From: Allygus modestus
Taxonomy: Eukaryota; Arthropoda; Insecta; Hemiptera; Cicadellidae
Direction of reading: 5' to 3'
Length of the DNA stretch: 64,000 bases
Assembly (NCBI GenBank): GCA_963675035.1
Contig: OY776117.1
Span: 67,237,754-67,301,753, forward strand
Of the stretch, positions 1 to 13,075 are shown piece after piece (the first letter of the stretch is position 1; each line of letters opens with the position of its first letter). A program made the position numbers and the translations under genes. A model generated the notes under the pieces. The model had not been told where the DNA came from and did not search any database. It was given only the letters and a program-made list of their open reading frames with translations.

Positions 1-114
1 TCACACAACGAGGAAACATTCGTATTTATTTTATTGAAATATTTTATCTAAAACTTCTAAAATTGTGGAAATATATCTACCGTCATATACTTATAAAGTA
101 TAAGAGAGTGTGTG

Positions 115-252
115 AGTTCAGGTTACAACGGCTGCTCAAAACTGCTCCAGGACCAAAGGCCTACCAAGTTGCATGGGACCACAACTCTTAGCATCTCTTC
201 TGTCTGTACATGTAAGCAGCAGTGAATAAAGTTGTTTCTGATTCTGAGTCTA
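115..252 (+). mobile_element. 3' end of a retroelement, left edge
   Basis: A polyadenylation-type aataaa is followed by gttgtttctgattctgag, the sort of short simple-repeat tail that many non-LTR retrotransposons and SINEs carry. The tail and about 60 bases before it are mirrored at 60531-60600, where the two inverted arms stop matching. No coding sequence lies in the visible part. The family is not identified. Confidence 0.45.
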
Positions 253-1071
253 GTATTCCATAGACAACTTAGATAAACTATCAGTTTACTCGCAGATCAG
301 ATTATTGCTAGGAATGGTCACTTATGATATTCACCTTTTTACACACGTATTTGTTATAATTTGGCGGTTTTAAACCTCTCTTTTATCATCTATATTATAA
401 GTACCTCACAAGTAAGCCTATAGATTGGCATGGACTGTGTTACTATTTACTTCTCATTCTTTCATTGGGCCTAATGATGATCGGCGCGACCGATCGACAT
501 CGAGTGCTTTCTACCATCAGCTATGTATACGTTAAGCTACGTAAAGTGAGTGATGTATGTATGTATGTAAAATATGTTTAACCGTTAGACTTTTAATTAC
601 ATCCCCTAAGCCAATAGATGTACCTACTATGCTATAAAAGTGCTAAAATTGGCCAATTGATAAGTGTGTTGTTTTAGAGGGGTTGAATAGACTGGATAAC
701 AAATACCAATCGTAATTCCATATTAAGCACATAATCCTTACCTTTGATGGTAAAAACAGTTTTATCATTTATGGAACAAACTGTTATTAATTTACAACAA
801 AAACAACAGGGAAAACCAGTAAATGACAAATATCTTTGGTTCACAAGCAATGTAGAGTGATTTACGGGACAATATGGTGAAATGACACTTTTGTAAAAGG
901 AAATTGAAATCTGTCATGATTTATACTTCTGGCTATTGTAAACCCATAAGTTGACGTTGACACCCGTTACTCTTATTTCCTTCAGGAAGGAATTCCGCTG
1001 TTTTAATCAAACATTCGCTTCAACTTTTACGGGAATTAGATTGTTTTAGTGAAAACTGAAAATTATCACAT

Positions 1072-1280
1072 ATGGTATGGTTGCTAAATAGTAAAACTAA
1101 TTTATTATTAATCAGCAAAGTTATATTAAAACTATTATATTTATTTATTTATCTGTCTCTTAATCATTTATATACCATTCACCAGAAAGTTTGCATGGTA
1201 ATTCAGGTTGACAAAGCGACGCTTTTTAAGCCATTAACCGAAGTCCAAAATTGTAGGGCTTTGCCCTATTAGACTTTTAA
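1072..1280. other. Non-coding stretch with a Helitron-like hairpin
   Basis: A short frame here (66 codons) is mirrored in the right arm at 59455-59664 but has low-complexity composition and no recognisable domain, so I do not call it a gene. The hairpin tagggctttgccctatta at about 1254-1271 resembles the GC stems near Helitron ends, and a relative with gggcttcgcc sits at 30015-30035. No CTAG terminus was found. Sequence from 252 to 1470 otherwise shows no gene. Confidence 0.35.
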
Positions 1281-1476
1281 ATTATTAGTGTTAACCTTAC
1301 GGCGCAATAGTTTTGCCAACATTTTTGCCCTCCGTGATTTATGAACCAGTTTCAACGAGTTTATCAAAACGTTTTCCCTAATCATTATTTATGTATTTTG
1401 CTTTTATTTTGTTAAATTTCCATTCTTAATGGTATGAGATGATCCAAACGTTTATTTTTCCCCTAAGGAATAAAAA

Positions 1477-2270
1477 TACCCCCGTAGCAGCAAACCTGCA
1501 TACTCAGCGAATTTCCAATGCATATTAATTTATCTTAATACCACATAAAGCCACATACCAAGTTTCATCAATATACATTCATAAATAAACGATTTATGAC
1601 ATTTTAATTATTCTCCATAAAAATAACATGGCGGCTGAGTATGCAGGTTTGCTGAAAGAAGGAACACTAAAAATCGGATTTTATACAAATATCAATATAA
1701 CTCAACTAGGTAAAGCCACATACCAAGTTATATTAATTTATGTTCATAATTAAAGGAGATAACACGTTAATTATTCGCCATAAGAATAACATGGGGGTGA
1801 GTATGCAGGCTTGCTGCTACGGGAACTATTGGCCAAAAACTGGGTTTTTGTGCAAATATTAATAGACCACAATGAAATGAAGCATTATACCAAGTTTCGT
1901 CAGGATAAGTTGATAAATAAGCGAGATATACAATTTTTCTTATCCTCCATAAGAATAACATTGGACAACGTACTGTGTTTAGCACTTTCAATATCTCAGT
2001 AACCAACTGACGTAGAGCAATGATTAAAACATCAAATTGTGCGTCTTTTTAAGCTGATTCCCATGGGAAAAAATAAAATTTTGCTTTTTCAAAATTTGTA
2101 AGTAAAAAACTCAAAACACCCATTTTTGGGGTACAAAACACCCCCAAAATACCCCTTCGGATAGCTCGATCCGTCTGGTTTTCGAACTTAAAGTCATAAA
2201 TGTTGCTTTACACGTTTGTACCAAATTTCATTAAAATCGGATCTTTTTACGAGAGTTATCGCACCCACGG

Positions 2271-2338
<68 letters not shown>

Positions 2339-2469
2339 TTTCGAACGAATGGTGTTTTTGGGGTCTGGGGGCCTCAAAACGAAAAGTTATCATGGTCCCG
2401 GGCAACATACAAATTAAAGCTTACCATGCCGACTACGGTAATAGCTTCTTCCCTATAGGGGAAATTCGC
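1477..2469 (-). mobile_element. Microsatellite-bearing element, copy 1
   Basis: This copy is in reverse orientation: it starts TACCCCCGTAGCAG and ends GGGGAAATTCGC, with TAAAA directly repeated on both sides (1471-1475 and 2470-2474). The right arm near 59250-59270 has the uninterrupted site, so both ends are defined. Inside are about three diverged units of roughly 165-175 bp, each marked by a gcaggtttgctg/gagtatg boundary. A (CA)n(TA)n tract follows at 2272-2335, then the conserved terminal block with the gtcccgggc motif. There are no terminal inverted repeats and no ORF beyond the repeat tract. Confidence 0.8.
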
Positions 2470-2563
2470 TAAAAGAAAAATTTGACTTAGTTTGATACAT
2501 TATTACTCGCATTTGAGCCACAGAATCCTTCGTAAAATATTAATCAAATTAATTTAAAATATA

Positions 2564-3451
2564 CAGGGTGTCACAAAAAAGTGTGATGGGTTATACAGGA
2601 CCTTATTCTACATGCAAAAATAAGTCAAAAATGAAGAATAACATTTTTTTGAATTCGGCTTAGTTTAGCCGTAATCCGCCATTTTGTTTTTTTGGGAAAA
2701 TATTTATTATTTCAAAAACCCAATGAGATATTTGTACGAAACTTGGCAAAAGTGTTTACACTAAAGTAAGTAACATTTGTAAAAAAAATTTTTTTTTACC
2801 TTTCCAAATTTCAAAATGGCGGCCATTTGAATTTTTTTATGCCAAATTTCATGAAAACCGGTACCTAAATCAAACTTTTTCAAGACACAAATTTTTTTTA
2901 TTTATTATAACAAATCCAACAAAACAAAAATGAATAAAATCGGTTCATAAATAAAGAAGATGTGTTTATTTTAGTAATTTAGACTGAAATTTATGTAATA
3001 ATAATTTATGTAATGTAATTAAGTAATTTCAGTCTAAATTACTAAAATAAACACAGCTTCTTTATTTATGAACCGATTTTATTCATTTTTGTTTTGTTGG
3101 ATTTGTTATAATAAATACAAATCTTTTGTGTCCTGAAAAATTTTGATTTAGGTACCGGTTTTCATGAAATTTGGCATAAAAAAATTCAAATGGCCGCCAT
3201 TTTGAAATTTGGAAAGGTAAAAAAAAATTTTTTTTACAAATGTTACTTACTTTAGTGTAAACACTTTTGCCAAGTTTCGTAAAAATATCTCATTGGGTTT
3301 TTGAAATAATAAATATTTTCCCCAAAAAAAAAAATGGCGGATTACGGCTAAACTAAGCCAAAATCCAAAAAATGTTATTCTTCATTTCGACTTATTTTTG
3401 CATGTAGAATCAGGTCCTGTATAGCCCATCACACTTTTTTGTGACACCCTG
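2564..3451. mobile_element. Foldback MITE (near-perfect 0.44 kb inverted repeats)
   Basis: The element starts CAGGGTGTCACAAAAAAGTG and ends with its reverse complement. The two halves pair over almost their whole length around a centre near 3008. It is flanked by TA on both sides. The corresponding place in the right arm (about 59150-59165) is uninterrupted, giving an empty site with one TA-type target. TA duplication suggests mobilisation by a Tc1/mariner-type transposase. That assignment is inferred; there is no ORF. Confidence 0.85.
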
Positions 3452-4122
3452 TATATGTATAAAAATACAAATTCATTATATTTTACTTTTGAACTTAAAC
3501 ATTAAATAAAGAGTTTAACAATTCTTTTGAAAATAGTGGATTGTTTATAATTTATTTAATGCTAGGCTAGTAATCAGTTGTTATATGATCCAATTTTAAA
3601 AGAGTAAGTGCAAATTTATTCATCAAGTGGGTATTTTCTGGCTGGAATATACTGTTGAATTTAATTATACCGATATGAATCATTTAATTTTAAAGACGGA
3701 AATACCCGCAAAATCGTGATTACAAAATAGTAATTACAACATACTACTTATAATGAATGTCAATGCGGCAGCCACACAGGCATGTGTCTATGGCCTTTAG
3801 TTAATATGGGCAGTTGAATAAGCTATACGATACATATCGGGTGTCCCATAAAGGTCCCTCCTCCCTCTTAATTTTTGAACTACTGTAAATTTTCAAAACA
3901 ATCTTTGGTAATGTTACTAGCATAAGTGAAAGTTTTTTTAAAAGTGGTTAAGGGTTTCACCCTTCACCCCTAAATAGGGATTGCTGGGTTTAATTTTAGC
4001 GAATTTCCCCTATAGGGAAGAAGCTATTACCGTAGTCGGCATGGTAATACCTAGGCCCGGGACCATGATAACTTTTCGTTTTGAGGTCCCCAGATCCCAA
4101 AAACACCATTCGGTCTAAACTG

Positions 4123-4228
<106 letters not shown>

Positions 4229-4800
4229 TATTTACTCAATTGTAGCATCATGGACATGCACACAACCACACTGTGGCATCGTGATCCAATTGTGGCATCT
4301 TACACACGATGCTACAATTTTTATCGATAATTTTGAGGTTAAAATGTCAAAATAAGTCAAACTAACTCAAGTTGCCACTTTTGAGTTTCCATCATGTGTG
4401 TAAGAAACACCGAAATTCGCTGGATTGTGGCATTTCGCCGGCTTACCGTTCACTAGCGATCCTAGCGGAGCAGCGTATAACTAGTGGCAAGGTCGTGCGG
4501 TGTTGCCGCTACGTTATTTCATGTTCGCGGCGTCCGTTGCTGGTTGTTTTTTACTGTTAGAAGACTCTGCTTATATTGTTTTTTTTGTCATATTACTTTA
4601 CTGTTGTATCACCCTAATTATGTATGTCAGGCTACACAACAGTAAACTGAAAGATTTGTTTTAATAGAACGATATTATTGCAATTAATAGGGTCATAATT
4701 ATTTACTATCTTTGTTTGCAGGATTTTGCAAACATCACCTATGTTTTACAAATACAATTATTATACTTTATTTGTTTTTATTTTACATATAGGTATATAC

Positions 4801-4843
<43 letters not shown>

Positions 4844-5133
4844 AAAGGGAATTAACTAACTCAAACTTGTCTACTTAAAATTCATTTTTTAATCAATTTT
4901 GTTCTCTACTCCCTAAGCATTAAAAGACAAAGTTATAGTTGAGGCATGAATTATTAGAAGTTATTTATCTAAGTACGCTGTTGATCAAAATCTTGATTTT
5001 TTCAGTGGAGCATGAGTTATTTATGACACAAGCTGCCATCCGAAGAATAAAGTCCTAACAAATAAATAAATTATTACTCGGAGCGCTCTGACTGAAACCT
5101 TTAATTCGCTTCAGCGCACCTAAGGTTGAAATG

Positions 5134-5613
5134 AGGGTGGTTTATTGTATAACTGGAGGTAACACTGATGAACAAACCTGCGAGCCGTTCTTTCCAAATT
5201 TTGGTGAAGCAAAGAACTATACTCGCTGAAATCGGACGAGTCGACAAAGTGAATCAAACAAGTACCTATCCATGATTTTAAACACAATATACTTGTATTT
5301 GTTTATTTCCTCATAATACATTATGTTTCACGGAAAGATTAGATACATAAATCAAACGAAAATATGAATTTATCAAAAACAGCCACACACAGATTTTTTT
5401 TTTTTTTTTTATATGATTTGGTACTCTTATTACTTTTATTCCAATGATTTTCATGAGTAGATTCACTTATTGGAATAAAACAACCAATCAGGATAGTTCA
5501 AAGAACGGATACATTTACCTCACTAAGTGTACCAACCTGACAAAATCACCGGCTCGCGTTTTTGACCAAAATCGTTAAGCAGTGTTACCTCCAGTTATAC
5601 AATAAACCTCCCT
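5134..5613. mobile_element. Non-autonomous TIR element with 9-bp target duplication
   Basis: Terminal inverted repeats of about 34 bp (AGGGTGGTTTATTGTATAAC at the left, its reverse complement with one change at the right, both running into tggaggtaacactg) enclose 480 bp. The direct repeat ggttgaaat flanks it at 5124-5132 and 5614-5622. An 8-9 bp duplication with short TIRs suggests hAT- or P-like mobilisation. No ORF; the interior is AT-rich with a T-run at 5395-5411. Confidence 0.7.
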
Positions 5614-6352
5614 GGTTGAAATTAATAAGTTACGCCACTGAATCACTCTGCACATAGAGTACATATCATCCTCGTCATTAAAATAAACTAGTCTTTATAT
5701 ATAAATATTATAATATATAAAACTAGACGGGTTCACTCATTCACTGACATAAACTATGAGGCACTTCCCGTAATCTAACCCCCCTCAACATCATACTTGA
5801 GTTAAAGCTCTTGACGAGAAACTGACAGAAATTTTGCTAAAGGTTAACGTTTTTGAGCTTTTAAGGCATTTATGGGGCGGGGAAAATTCCACTTTTTCAA
5901 TTTTTCCACTTTGAGCGCGTTTTGTACGGAAACGGTAAGAGATGGCAAAAAATGTTAAATACAAAAGTTGTATACAATTTAACTTCCAACTAACGATATT
6001 TCGTCAGATTTAAGATCCGATCATCTGTTTAGCCGCAATTTATCGTAGAAGGACGAATTTTGAGTATTTTGGCCCATTTAAATGTGTAAAGTTTTGGAAA
6101 GCTGTTTAAATGAAAGAACACTACCTTTGGCTAATACCACATGTTTGTATCAGCTGATTTAAATAAACAATAGCTGATTTATTTAGTAGTGTAGGCGATA
6201 CTAATTTGCTCACATGAGGTGTATATAAATCAGCTGTTACAAAATATGGTAAGCACATTACACAGGAGGTTCAGTATCGCGAATATCGTTTGTTGCGAGA
6301 ATGGAAAATGTAATCAAACCGATTCTACCGGTTCTATGGAATGAATTTAGCC

Positions 6353-6425
6353 CAATAGCCCAGTGGATATGTTGTCAGATGATTCAAGATCAGTGGTCAC
6401 GGGTTTGAATCCTACTTTTGATGCT
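6353..6425 (+). tRNA. tRNA-like pseudogene or SINE head
   Basis: The sequence has a good pol III A box (tagcccagtgg at about 6357) and B box (ggtttgaatcc at about 6402) at tRNA-like spacing. In between a stem gatgattcaagatc could fold as an anticodon arm. I cannot pair a convincing acceptor stem, so this is unlikely to be a working tRNA. It lies inside a Helitron, which often captures such pieces. Folding with a covariance model would settle it. Confidence 0.35.
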
Positions 6426-6542
6426 TACTTTTTGAGGTCTGAGGTCTTTTATATTATGTTTATTTGACTTTATTTTGTTTTTACAAATTCATTTATTTGT
6501 AATTATGTTGCTCAACGATCAGCTACCGTACAGCGCTCTGTG

Positions 6543-6563
6543 GAGTTAGGTTAGGTTAGGTTA
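6543..6563 (+). repeat. Short interstitial TTAGG run
   Basis: Three tandem TTAGG units lie in gttaggttaggttaggttac. TTAGG is the ancestral insect telomere repeat. Three units are few and could be chance, but the run supports an arthropod origin. Confidence 0.5.
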
Positions 6564-6968
6564 CTATCATTTTGTCGTGAACTGAAGTCTAATTTGTTGT
6601 TATCTTTTACACGTAAATCGATTTGTAGAACTCCAATTTAACATTGTAACCACAACTTTTTATTTATATCCGATTGACTATGATTGAGTGAGTACTTTTT
6701 TTTGCTTTTATACACCTCGAAACAACCATCGTAATCGGGAGTTCATTCGATAAAACGAACAAGCAGCCGGTTGATAAAATGTTTCGATACCGAAACGATA
6801 CGGGAGCGCCGGTGTAGGTGCTCACCAAAGGTCATTGTTTTGTAGTTTTTCTTTGGTTAATGAACTACGAGTTTGATTTAAACTTGAGTTGACTGAGGAA
6901 TGCAAGTGGGCGAAGCGAACTCCGAAAGGGGGTTTGGGGGCGAAGCCTCCAACGGCGATAAGCCTAGT

Positions 6969-7276
6969 TATATATAATTCTGTATGCGAAATATTTTACG
7001 TCAAAATTGTGGGAATTTGGAAAATCGAAGGATGATGGGAGACGGTTCAAATTAAAAGTCTTGATCCCAGGGACTCGGGAAAAACAGCTGTATTTCCAAA
7101 CATTTAGGAGCAAACGATAAATAACGTAAAACACCCTCCATAAGAAAATTATGGGAATTTAAATCGTCTGCTTTGTTTACAATAACACATGTGACTGAGT
7201 GTCTAATTTGTTTACAATCTGACATGTGTTCCTACTTGGAGCAAGGTTAGGGGCTATCGCCCCTTCAAGCCACTAG
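6969..7276 (+). mobile_element. Helitron fragment, relative of 30677-31050
   Basis: It abuts the CTAG end of the preceding Helitron. It matches 30677-31050 along its length: tatatataattctrt at the 5' side, gataaataacgtaaaacaycc in the middle and ccccttcaagccactagttt at the 3' end. The 3' hairpin aggggctatcgcccct precedes CTAG at 7273-7276, followed by T. The first few bases (TC) are lost. No ORF. Confidence 0.7.
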
Positions 7277-7350
7277 TTTTAACCTATATAAAGCAAATAT
7301 TTCATCAGACATGTGTTCCGCTAAAGATATATAATTTCTACATTCAATAA

Positions 7351-9117
7351 TCTATATTATTAAAAGAATATCTTGACTTTTGTTAGGCGATTTTCAACCC
7401 TTAAAAATATTATTTCATATACATATTTCGTATTAATCGAAAGCTCTTACTCTCTAGATGTGTCTTGTAGGGTTTCCATACACTCTCGACCACGGGGCTT
7501 CGCCCCACGAGCTTTCATAGTTCGTTTTTATCCCATAAGATTAACATGAGGAATATTTTGATTTGAATTGCAGCTGTTAGTACATTATGGACAGGTTATT
7601 AGAAAACCCGATTATACAAGTAAGGAATTAATTTATCTATATAAATTAAATAAGTTATTTTTCTACATCTTTTTGAGCAGTGAAATGTTGTATGCTACGG
7701 AGATATTTAATTTGTTTTAAACATTTGTTTATCCGTCTGTCAGTTTATAAGCCAGATTTTTTCTGCGCTTCACAAAAAAATTTACTCAATGAAATTAAAT
7801 AACTTGCCTGTTTTCGTGTAGAGGAGGAATCTCTTTTGGCTGTTTTAAATCATGGTAAGTAATTAGGGTTACGCCCCTTTGACCGGCACTGCTACAAAGT
7901 CTATCCTAGGGGTACAGGTTACTTAATATTTCACTACAGCTTGCACCGTATTTGTTATAATCAGCATTTAGTCAGCTAATTATATTTTATCACGGAATGA
8001 AGAAAACAAGAATGGATATTTTACTACTCTACATTGGTATACTAAATCATTTAAAATAACGGCATGGTAATAAATCATTGGCTATACAGAACACGTAAGC
8101 TTTACATGGTATTTATTAAAGCTCAGTTTGTCTAAGTAGCCATTGTGATTATAATATCGAATATTTTATGTTTTTAAGCCCACTTTCAATAAGTTTAACA
8201 AACTACAGGAGTTATTGAGCAGATATTTGGAAGAAGACGGGTTTATCCCGAAAAAGATTGGGCTAATTCCCGTTCCAATGAGGCTAGGCCCTAACACCCT
8301 TCAACATTTCCATGTTAATTATGTACTTACTAGACAGATTGAGCGTATATTTTGTAGAAAGACAGCAGGCAATGCACTTTAGTCAGAAACAGGCCTATAA
8401 TTTCATCCAGTATACCCTTTGGGACTTATCTGCTCTGTCGGCTTTTAAAATTGTAATTTATTCATCACTAATGTAATTAGTTAACTAAACCGATTGAACA
8501 TATATTTGTTAGGAGAATAGTTAATATATCAGAATAAAACCTTTGCCTACTCCTGCTCCAAAATATCTTTACCAAATGTTAAAACTATCAAATTTATGGG
8601 TTAATAAATGTGTTCTAATAAGATCTCATCCATAGAAAAATATAGTATTGTATAGAAATATATTAAAAAAACTAACATTGGAGTTATGGTTAAGATTTGC
8701 AAATAAAAATAAAAGAATCATACCAGCTGTTCAAAATCAACCATTCAATTGTAAAAATAACAATCACTTGGTAAAGTATCATGTGGTTTTTGTGGGAATA
8801 GAGATCAGAACCAATGAGTGCATAACTTTAAATATGCATGATTAGGTTATTTATAAATTGTGAGCACTATTCAAACTGAAGATTTAATATAAAACGGACA
8901 TGCCCAAAATGAAAAGAAACGAGCAATACGCAATAAGCAAAGCAAATACGCACGCCTTGGAGAGGAATCGTGAATATAAGTACTCTAGGCATTTTTAACA
9001 AACTGACTGGCTTTTCGAACAAACCTGGGTCCTCCAGGTGCTTTAACAAATATGGAACTGACATCTAAAACATAACACTGTACTGTGATCGCGAGCGAAG
9101 CCGCGACGGGCTACTAG
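7351..9117 (+). mobile_element. Helitron candidate
   Basis: The 3' terminus is clear: hairpin tcgcgagcgaagccgcga (9088-9105) then CTAG at 9114-9117 and T. A plausible 5' terminus, TC preceded by A, is at 7351 (tctatattattaaaagaat). A second GC hairpin, cacggggcttcgccccacg at about 7493, suggests an older nested end. The body has no helicase or Rep motif. Only the 3' end is confident, and the element could start elsewhere. Confidence 0.45.
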
Positions 9118-10335
9118 TTTATTAAACAATAGTTTTCAAGGCTACAAGATGTGAACTTCTCTATCCATCAGTTATTTTCATTTAAAATTAAGATTATCAA
9201 AGAACTAGGCACATGAACAGGTGTATGCTGTGCTGTATTCTATCGTTAACATAATGAACAACTCCAAAGATGTAATATTTCTTACGCTATTAAGTAGTCA
9301 ATTAACATGAATGTCCGTAAGAATAACTTTTAAAATTTGACAATCGATAGGGTGAAGCACTATGGAAATTTCTTGAAATCATTAGTGCTCATGTATATTG
9401 AGTAAAGTACATGTGTGCTACAGTTCAGTCATCAAGACCCACCGTTTTAGGCTCTGCTTTGACTGACAGCCACTGGTAGGAGATAATTATTGATTAGATT
9501 CTCACGTTCTCTTTAATTTAGTTAATGTTATTTTTATTTCACTTTCGACTAACCTCCCTCCCAATGTGTCATCTCGATGGCCTCAGTAATAACTAATCTT
9601 CAAAGGTAATGGGATGAGTCCTAAGAGATTTTTTTTAGATATTTTGAAGGTTTATGTCAGTAATAATAGCAACTACTAATCAACTAACAAATTTTAGCTT
9701 AAATAGTTGAGTAAACATTAATCCATAAGTTTAGCTTGGGGACCATGCTCATCCCATGATCACCCGTGAGGCAGAGCGCCCTAAAGGCGAAAACAAAATC
9801 AAAATCCCGTAGTTATCCTGTTTTGTACTGTTTTTTTTTTATTGACATCCGTTTACATATCCAATTTAATTGATTTCTATTATACAGTTAGAATAACATG
9901 GGGAGTTTAACAATGCCTGGGGTTAGATCCCTAAGGTTAGATCGGGACACATTTTATCAGGCCTGATCAAGACAGTCGATCAAGTTTGATTAAACTGACT
10001 TGTTTAGCTTGCTTGATCAGAGTTTCCAAAGTTAATCAAATCTGTTTTAATTTGATATTTTTTAATAATGTTTGATCAAGTATGAGGAAATTTTTTTTCC
10101 AAATCCGTACCATTCGGTGTTAACACATTGTTTATTGGCATGAGAATTATAAACTTGTTTTGGTATCTCAAAGCGATCAGATAACCAATCAACAAACTAG
10201 TTTTACTATTTACTTAAAATTATTGAGTTATATTCAAATTTTACGCTCATTACTCATGATTGAAAACATTTTTGCATTTAAATGCACCTTATGCATATCA
10301 AGACATCCATATCATATAAATGGATGTCGTAGCAA

Positions 10336-10376
10336 ACCCCCGTCGTACCAAACCTGGAAACTCAGCGAATTACAAA

Positions 10377-10453
<77 letters not shown>

Positions 10454-11150
10454 CTTAATACTACATAAAGTCACATAAAAAGTTTCATCAATATGCATTC
10501 ATAAATAAGTGATTTATAACATTAATCAAAAACATTTGTACACATTTGTAAACATTTGTACGCAAGTTTGCTGAAACAAGGAACACAAACAAGGGTTTTT
10601 TATACAAATATTAATATAGCTCAACTAGGTAAAGTCACACATCAAGTTTTATTAATTTATGTTAATAATTAAGGGAGAGAAAATTTGACTTACTCTCCAT
10701 AACAATAACATGGGGGCTGAGTACGCAGGTTTGCTGCTACGAAAACTATCGGCAACAAAACTGCTTTTGTGAAAAATTATCAAAATAGCAATTTGTTTTT
10801 TTTTAAGCTAAATTAAATAGTCAAAACTAAAATGTTATGTATAAAAAACTAAAAAAAACATTTATGGGGTACAAATCCCCTCCCTCCCCAAATACCCCTT
10901 TGGATGGAGCGATCTTTCTGGTTTTCAAACTTAAAGTCATAAATGTTGCTTTAAATGTTCGTATCAAATTTCGTAAAAATCGGACAATTTTTTTAGAATT
11001 ATCGTACCCACGTACACACATAAATATATTTTTGAACAAACGATTTTTTTGTTATCTGGGAACCTCAAAACGAAAAGTTATCATGGTCCCGGGCCTAGAT
11101 CTTACCATGCCGACTTCGGTAGTAACTTCTTTCCTATAGGGGAAATTCGC
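10336..11150 (-). mobile_element. Microsatellite-bearing element, copy 3
   Basis: This reverse-orientation copy begins with a degenerate ccccgtcgtaccaaacctgg, carries a long (TA)n tract at 10377-10449 close to that end rather than in the usual place, and ends with the conserved cctataggggaaattcgc. The block cggacaatttttttagaatt near 10981 corresponds to the post-microsatellite segment of other copies. It is nested in the 4227-11704 insertion. Frames on both strands at 10827-11139 are family sequence, not genes. Confidence 0.65.
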
Positions 11151-11702
11151 TAAAATAAGTACCGAATACTAATAACAATATAAAAGTTCTACAATGATTT
11201 TAATTATTAAATAATATAATATATACCATACTATATTAACTAGTTTTAGGGCCTACTGTTCAATTTACGTAAAAATTAGTTTCTATTTTAAATCAGAGAT
11301 AATTTAACATACAGTGATTTCAACAATATATTATGATATACAACATGTAGCCCAATTATCAAAAAGCATCAATAGAGCATTAAAACGAACATCTGAGCCA
11401 ACAAAGATCACGGAGTGGAGGCAAGTTACCCAGTCACCAAGCTGGCCGCCGCGCCGCGTACCGCCGCACCGGCACGAACTGGCAACAGCGCTGGCGTGAT
11501 GTGGTGGGGAGTACACACCTAAGTTGGAGTTTGCACGATTGTGGCACGTTGCTACAATTGTTTTCTAGTGTGTAAGGGCTAAAATCGGTGTGTATCGGGA
11601 AAGTGAGTTGTGGAACATACTGTCCACACTATTGTCGATAACGCAGTATCTTTCGTCTTAAAGATGCTACAATTGGGTGTTTTCCACAATTGAGCGAATA
11701 CA

Positions 11703-11765
<63 letters not shown>

Positions 11766-13075
11766 GTGAGCATGATAACTCTCGTAAAAAATATCCGATT
11801 TTGATTAAATTTGGTATAAACGTGTAAAGCAACAATTATGACTTTAAGTTCGAAAACCAGCCAGATCGCTCTATCCGAAGGGGTTTTTTGGGGGGTTTTG
11901 TATCCCAAAAATGGGTGTTTTGAATTGTTTACATATAATTTTTGACAAAATCAAATATCGGTTTTTACCATTGGGTTCAGCTTAAAAAAACACACAATTT
12001 GGTATTTTGATCATTCCTCTACGTAAATTGGTTATTGAGATATTGAAAGTGCTAAACACAGTACGGTGTCTAATGTTATTCTTATAGAGGAAAGGAAAGA
12101 TTTTATATCTCGCTTATTTATGAACGAATACTGACGAAACTTGGTTTAAGGCTTCATCTGGTTGTGGTCTATTGATATTTGCTCAAAAAAGCAATTTTTC
12201 GCAAAAGGCTCCCGTAGCAGCAAACCTGTGTACTCAACCAAGATGTTATACTTATAGAGAATAATTAAATGCTATGTCTCCTTTAATTATGAACATAAAT
12301 GAATAAAAACTGGTATACCGCTTCACCTAGTTGAGTTATATTGATATTAGCATAAAAACCCATTTTTTTGTTCCTTGTTGCAGCAAACCTGCGTACTCAG
12401 CCCCAATGTTATTCTTATGGAGAATAATTAAAATTGTATATACCGCTTATTTGTGAATATATTTTTATGAAACTTGGTCAGTGGCTTTATGTAGTATTAA
12501 GACAATTATATCTCCATTGGAAATTCGCTAAGTATGCAGGTTTGCTGCGACGGGGGTATTTATTTTTCAAATAGCAACCCCTACCAAGTTGCATATCATT
12601 TTAATTAGATTAAAAAAGAAAATTAATGACGCAAACTAGACCTGTCTATGTTTATTAATCTAATGTCATGGCCAGCGAAAAATGTATTAATTTGTTTATT
12701 TATCAGCTGAAATTCCCCTCCTTACAGATACAGAGTGGAAAAATCTAACTTTCCTTTGATCAGATCCTTAACAAAATACCATTTAGAGTGCAAGAAGAGT
12801 GCAAGTTCATTTGAAAACCTTCTTTATTTTTCCAAGGCCTCCATTCACCTCTTGGCAAAAATAAAAAAGGTTTTCAAATGACTTTCTTGCACTAAAAATG
12901 GTATTTTTCAAAGATCTGATCAAAGCAAAGTTAGATTTTTCCACTCTGTATCTGTAAGAAGGGGAATTTTAGCAGATAAATAAAAAATAATACAATTTTC
13001 GCTGACTATAACATTAGATTAAATAAACATAGAGAGGTCTAGGTTGCGGAATTCATTTTAATTTTTTACCCGGTA

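Larger units (their letters stand above)
5692..6967 (+). mobile_element. Helitron, non-autonomous
   Basis: The 3' end has a GC hairpin (gggggcgaagcctcc, 6938-6952) followed by CTAG at 6964-6967 and then T, the canonical Helitron terminus. The proposed 5' end is TCTTTATATATAAATATT at 5692. No Rep/helicase coding is present. The body carries a tRNA-like segment at 6353-6425 and a short (TTAGG)n run at 6544-6562. The 5' boundary is less certain than the 3' one, because the base before TC is G rather than A. Confidence 0.6.

Noticed and set aside
1072..1272. A 66-codon frame mirrored at 59455-59664
   Set aside because: Low-complexity composition, no domain, and conserved only because both arms are copies.
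10837..11139. 100-codon frame on the plus strand and 70-codon frame on the minus strand
   Set aside because: Both read through conserved blocks of the microsatellite-bearing repeat family; other copies do not keep the frame.
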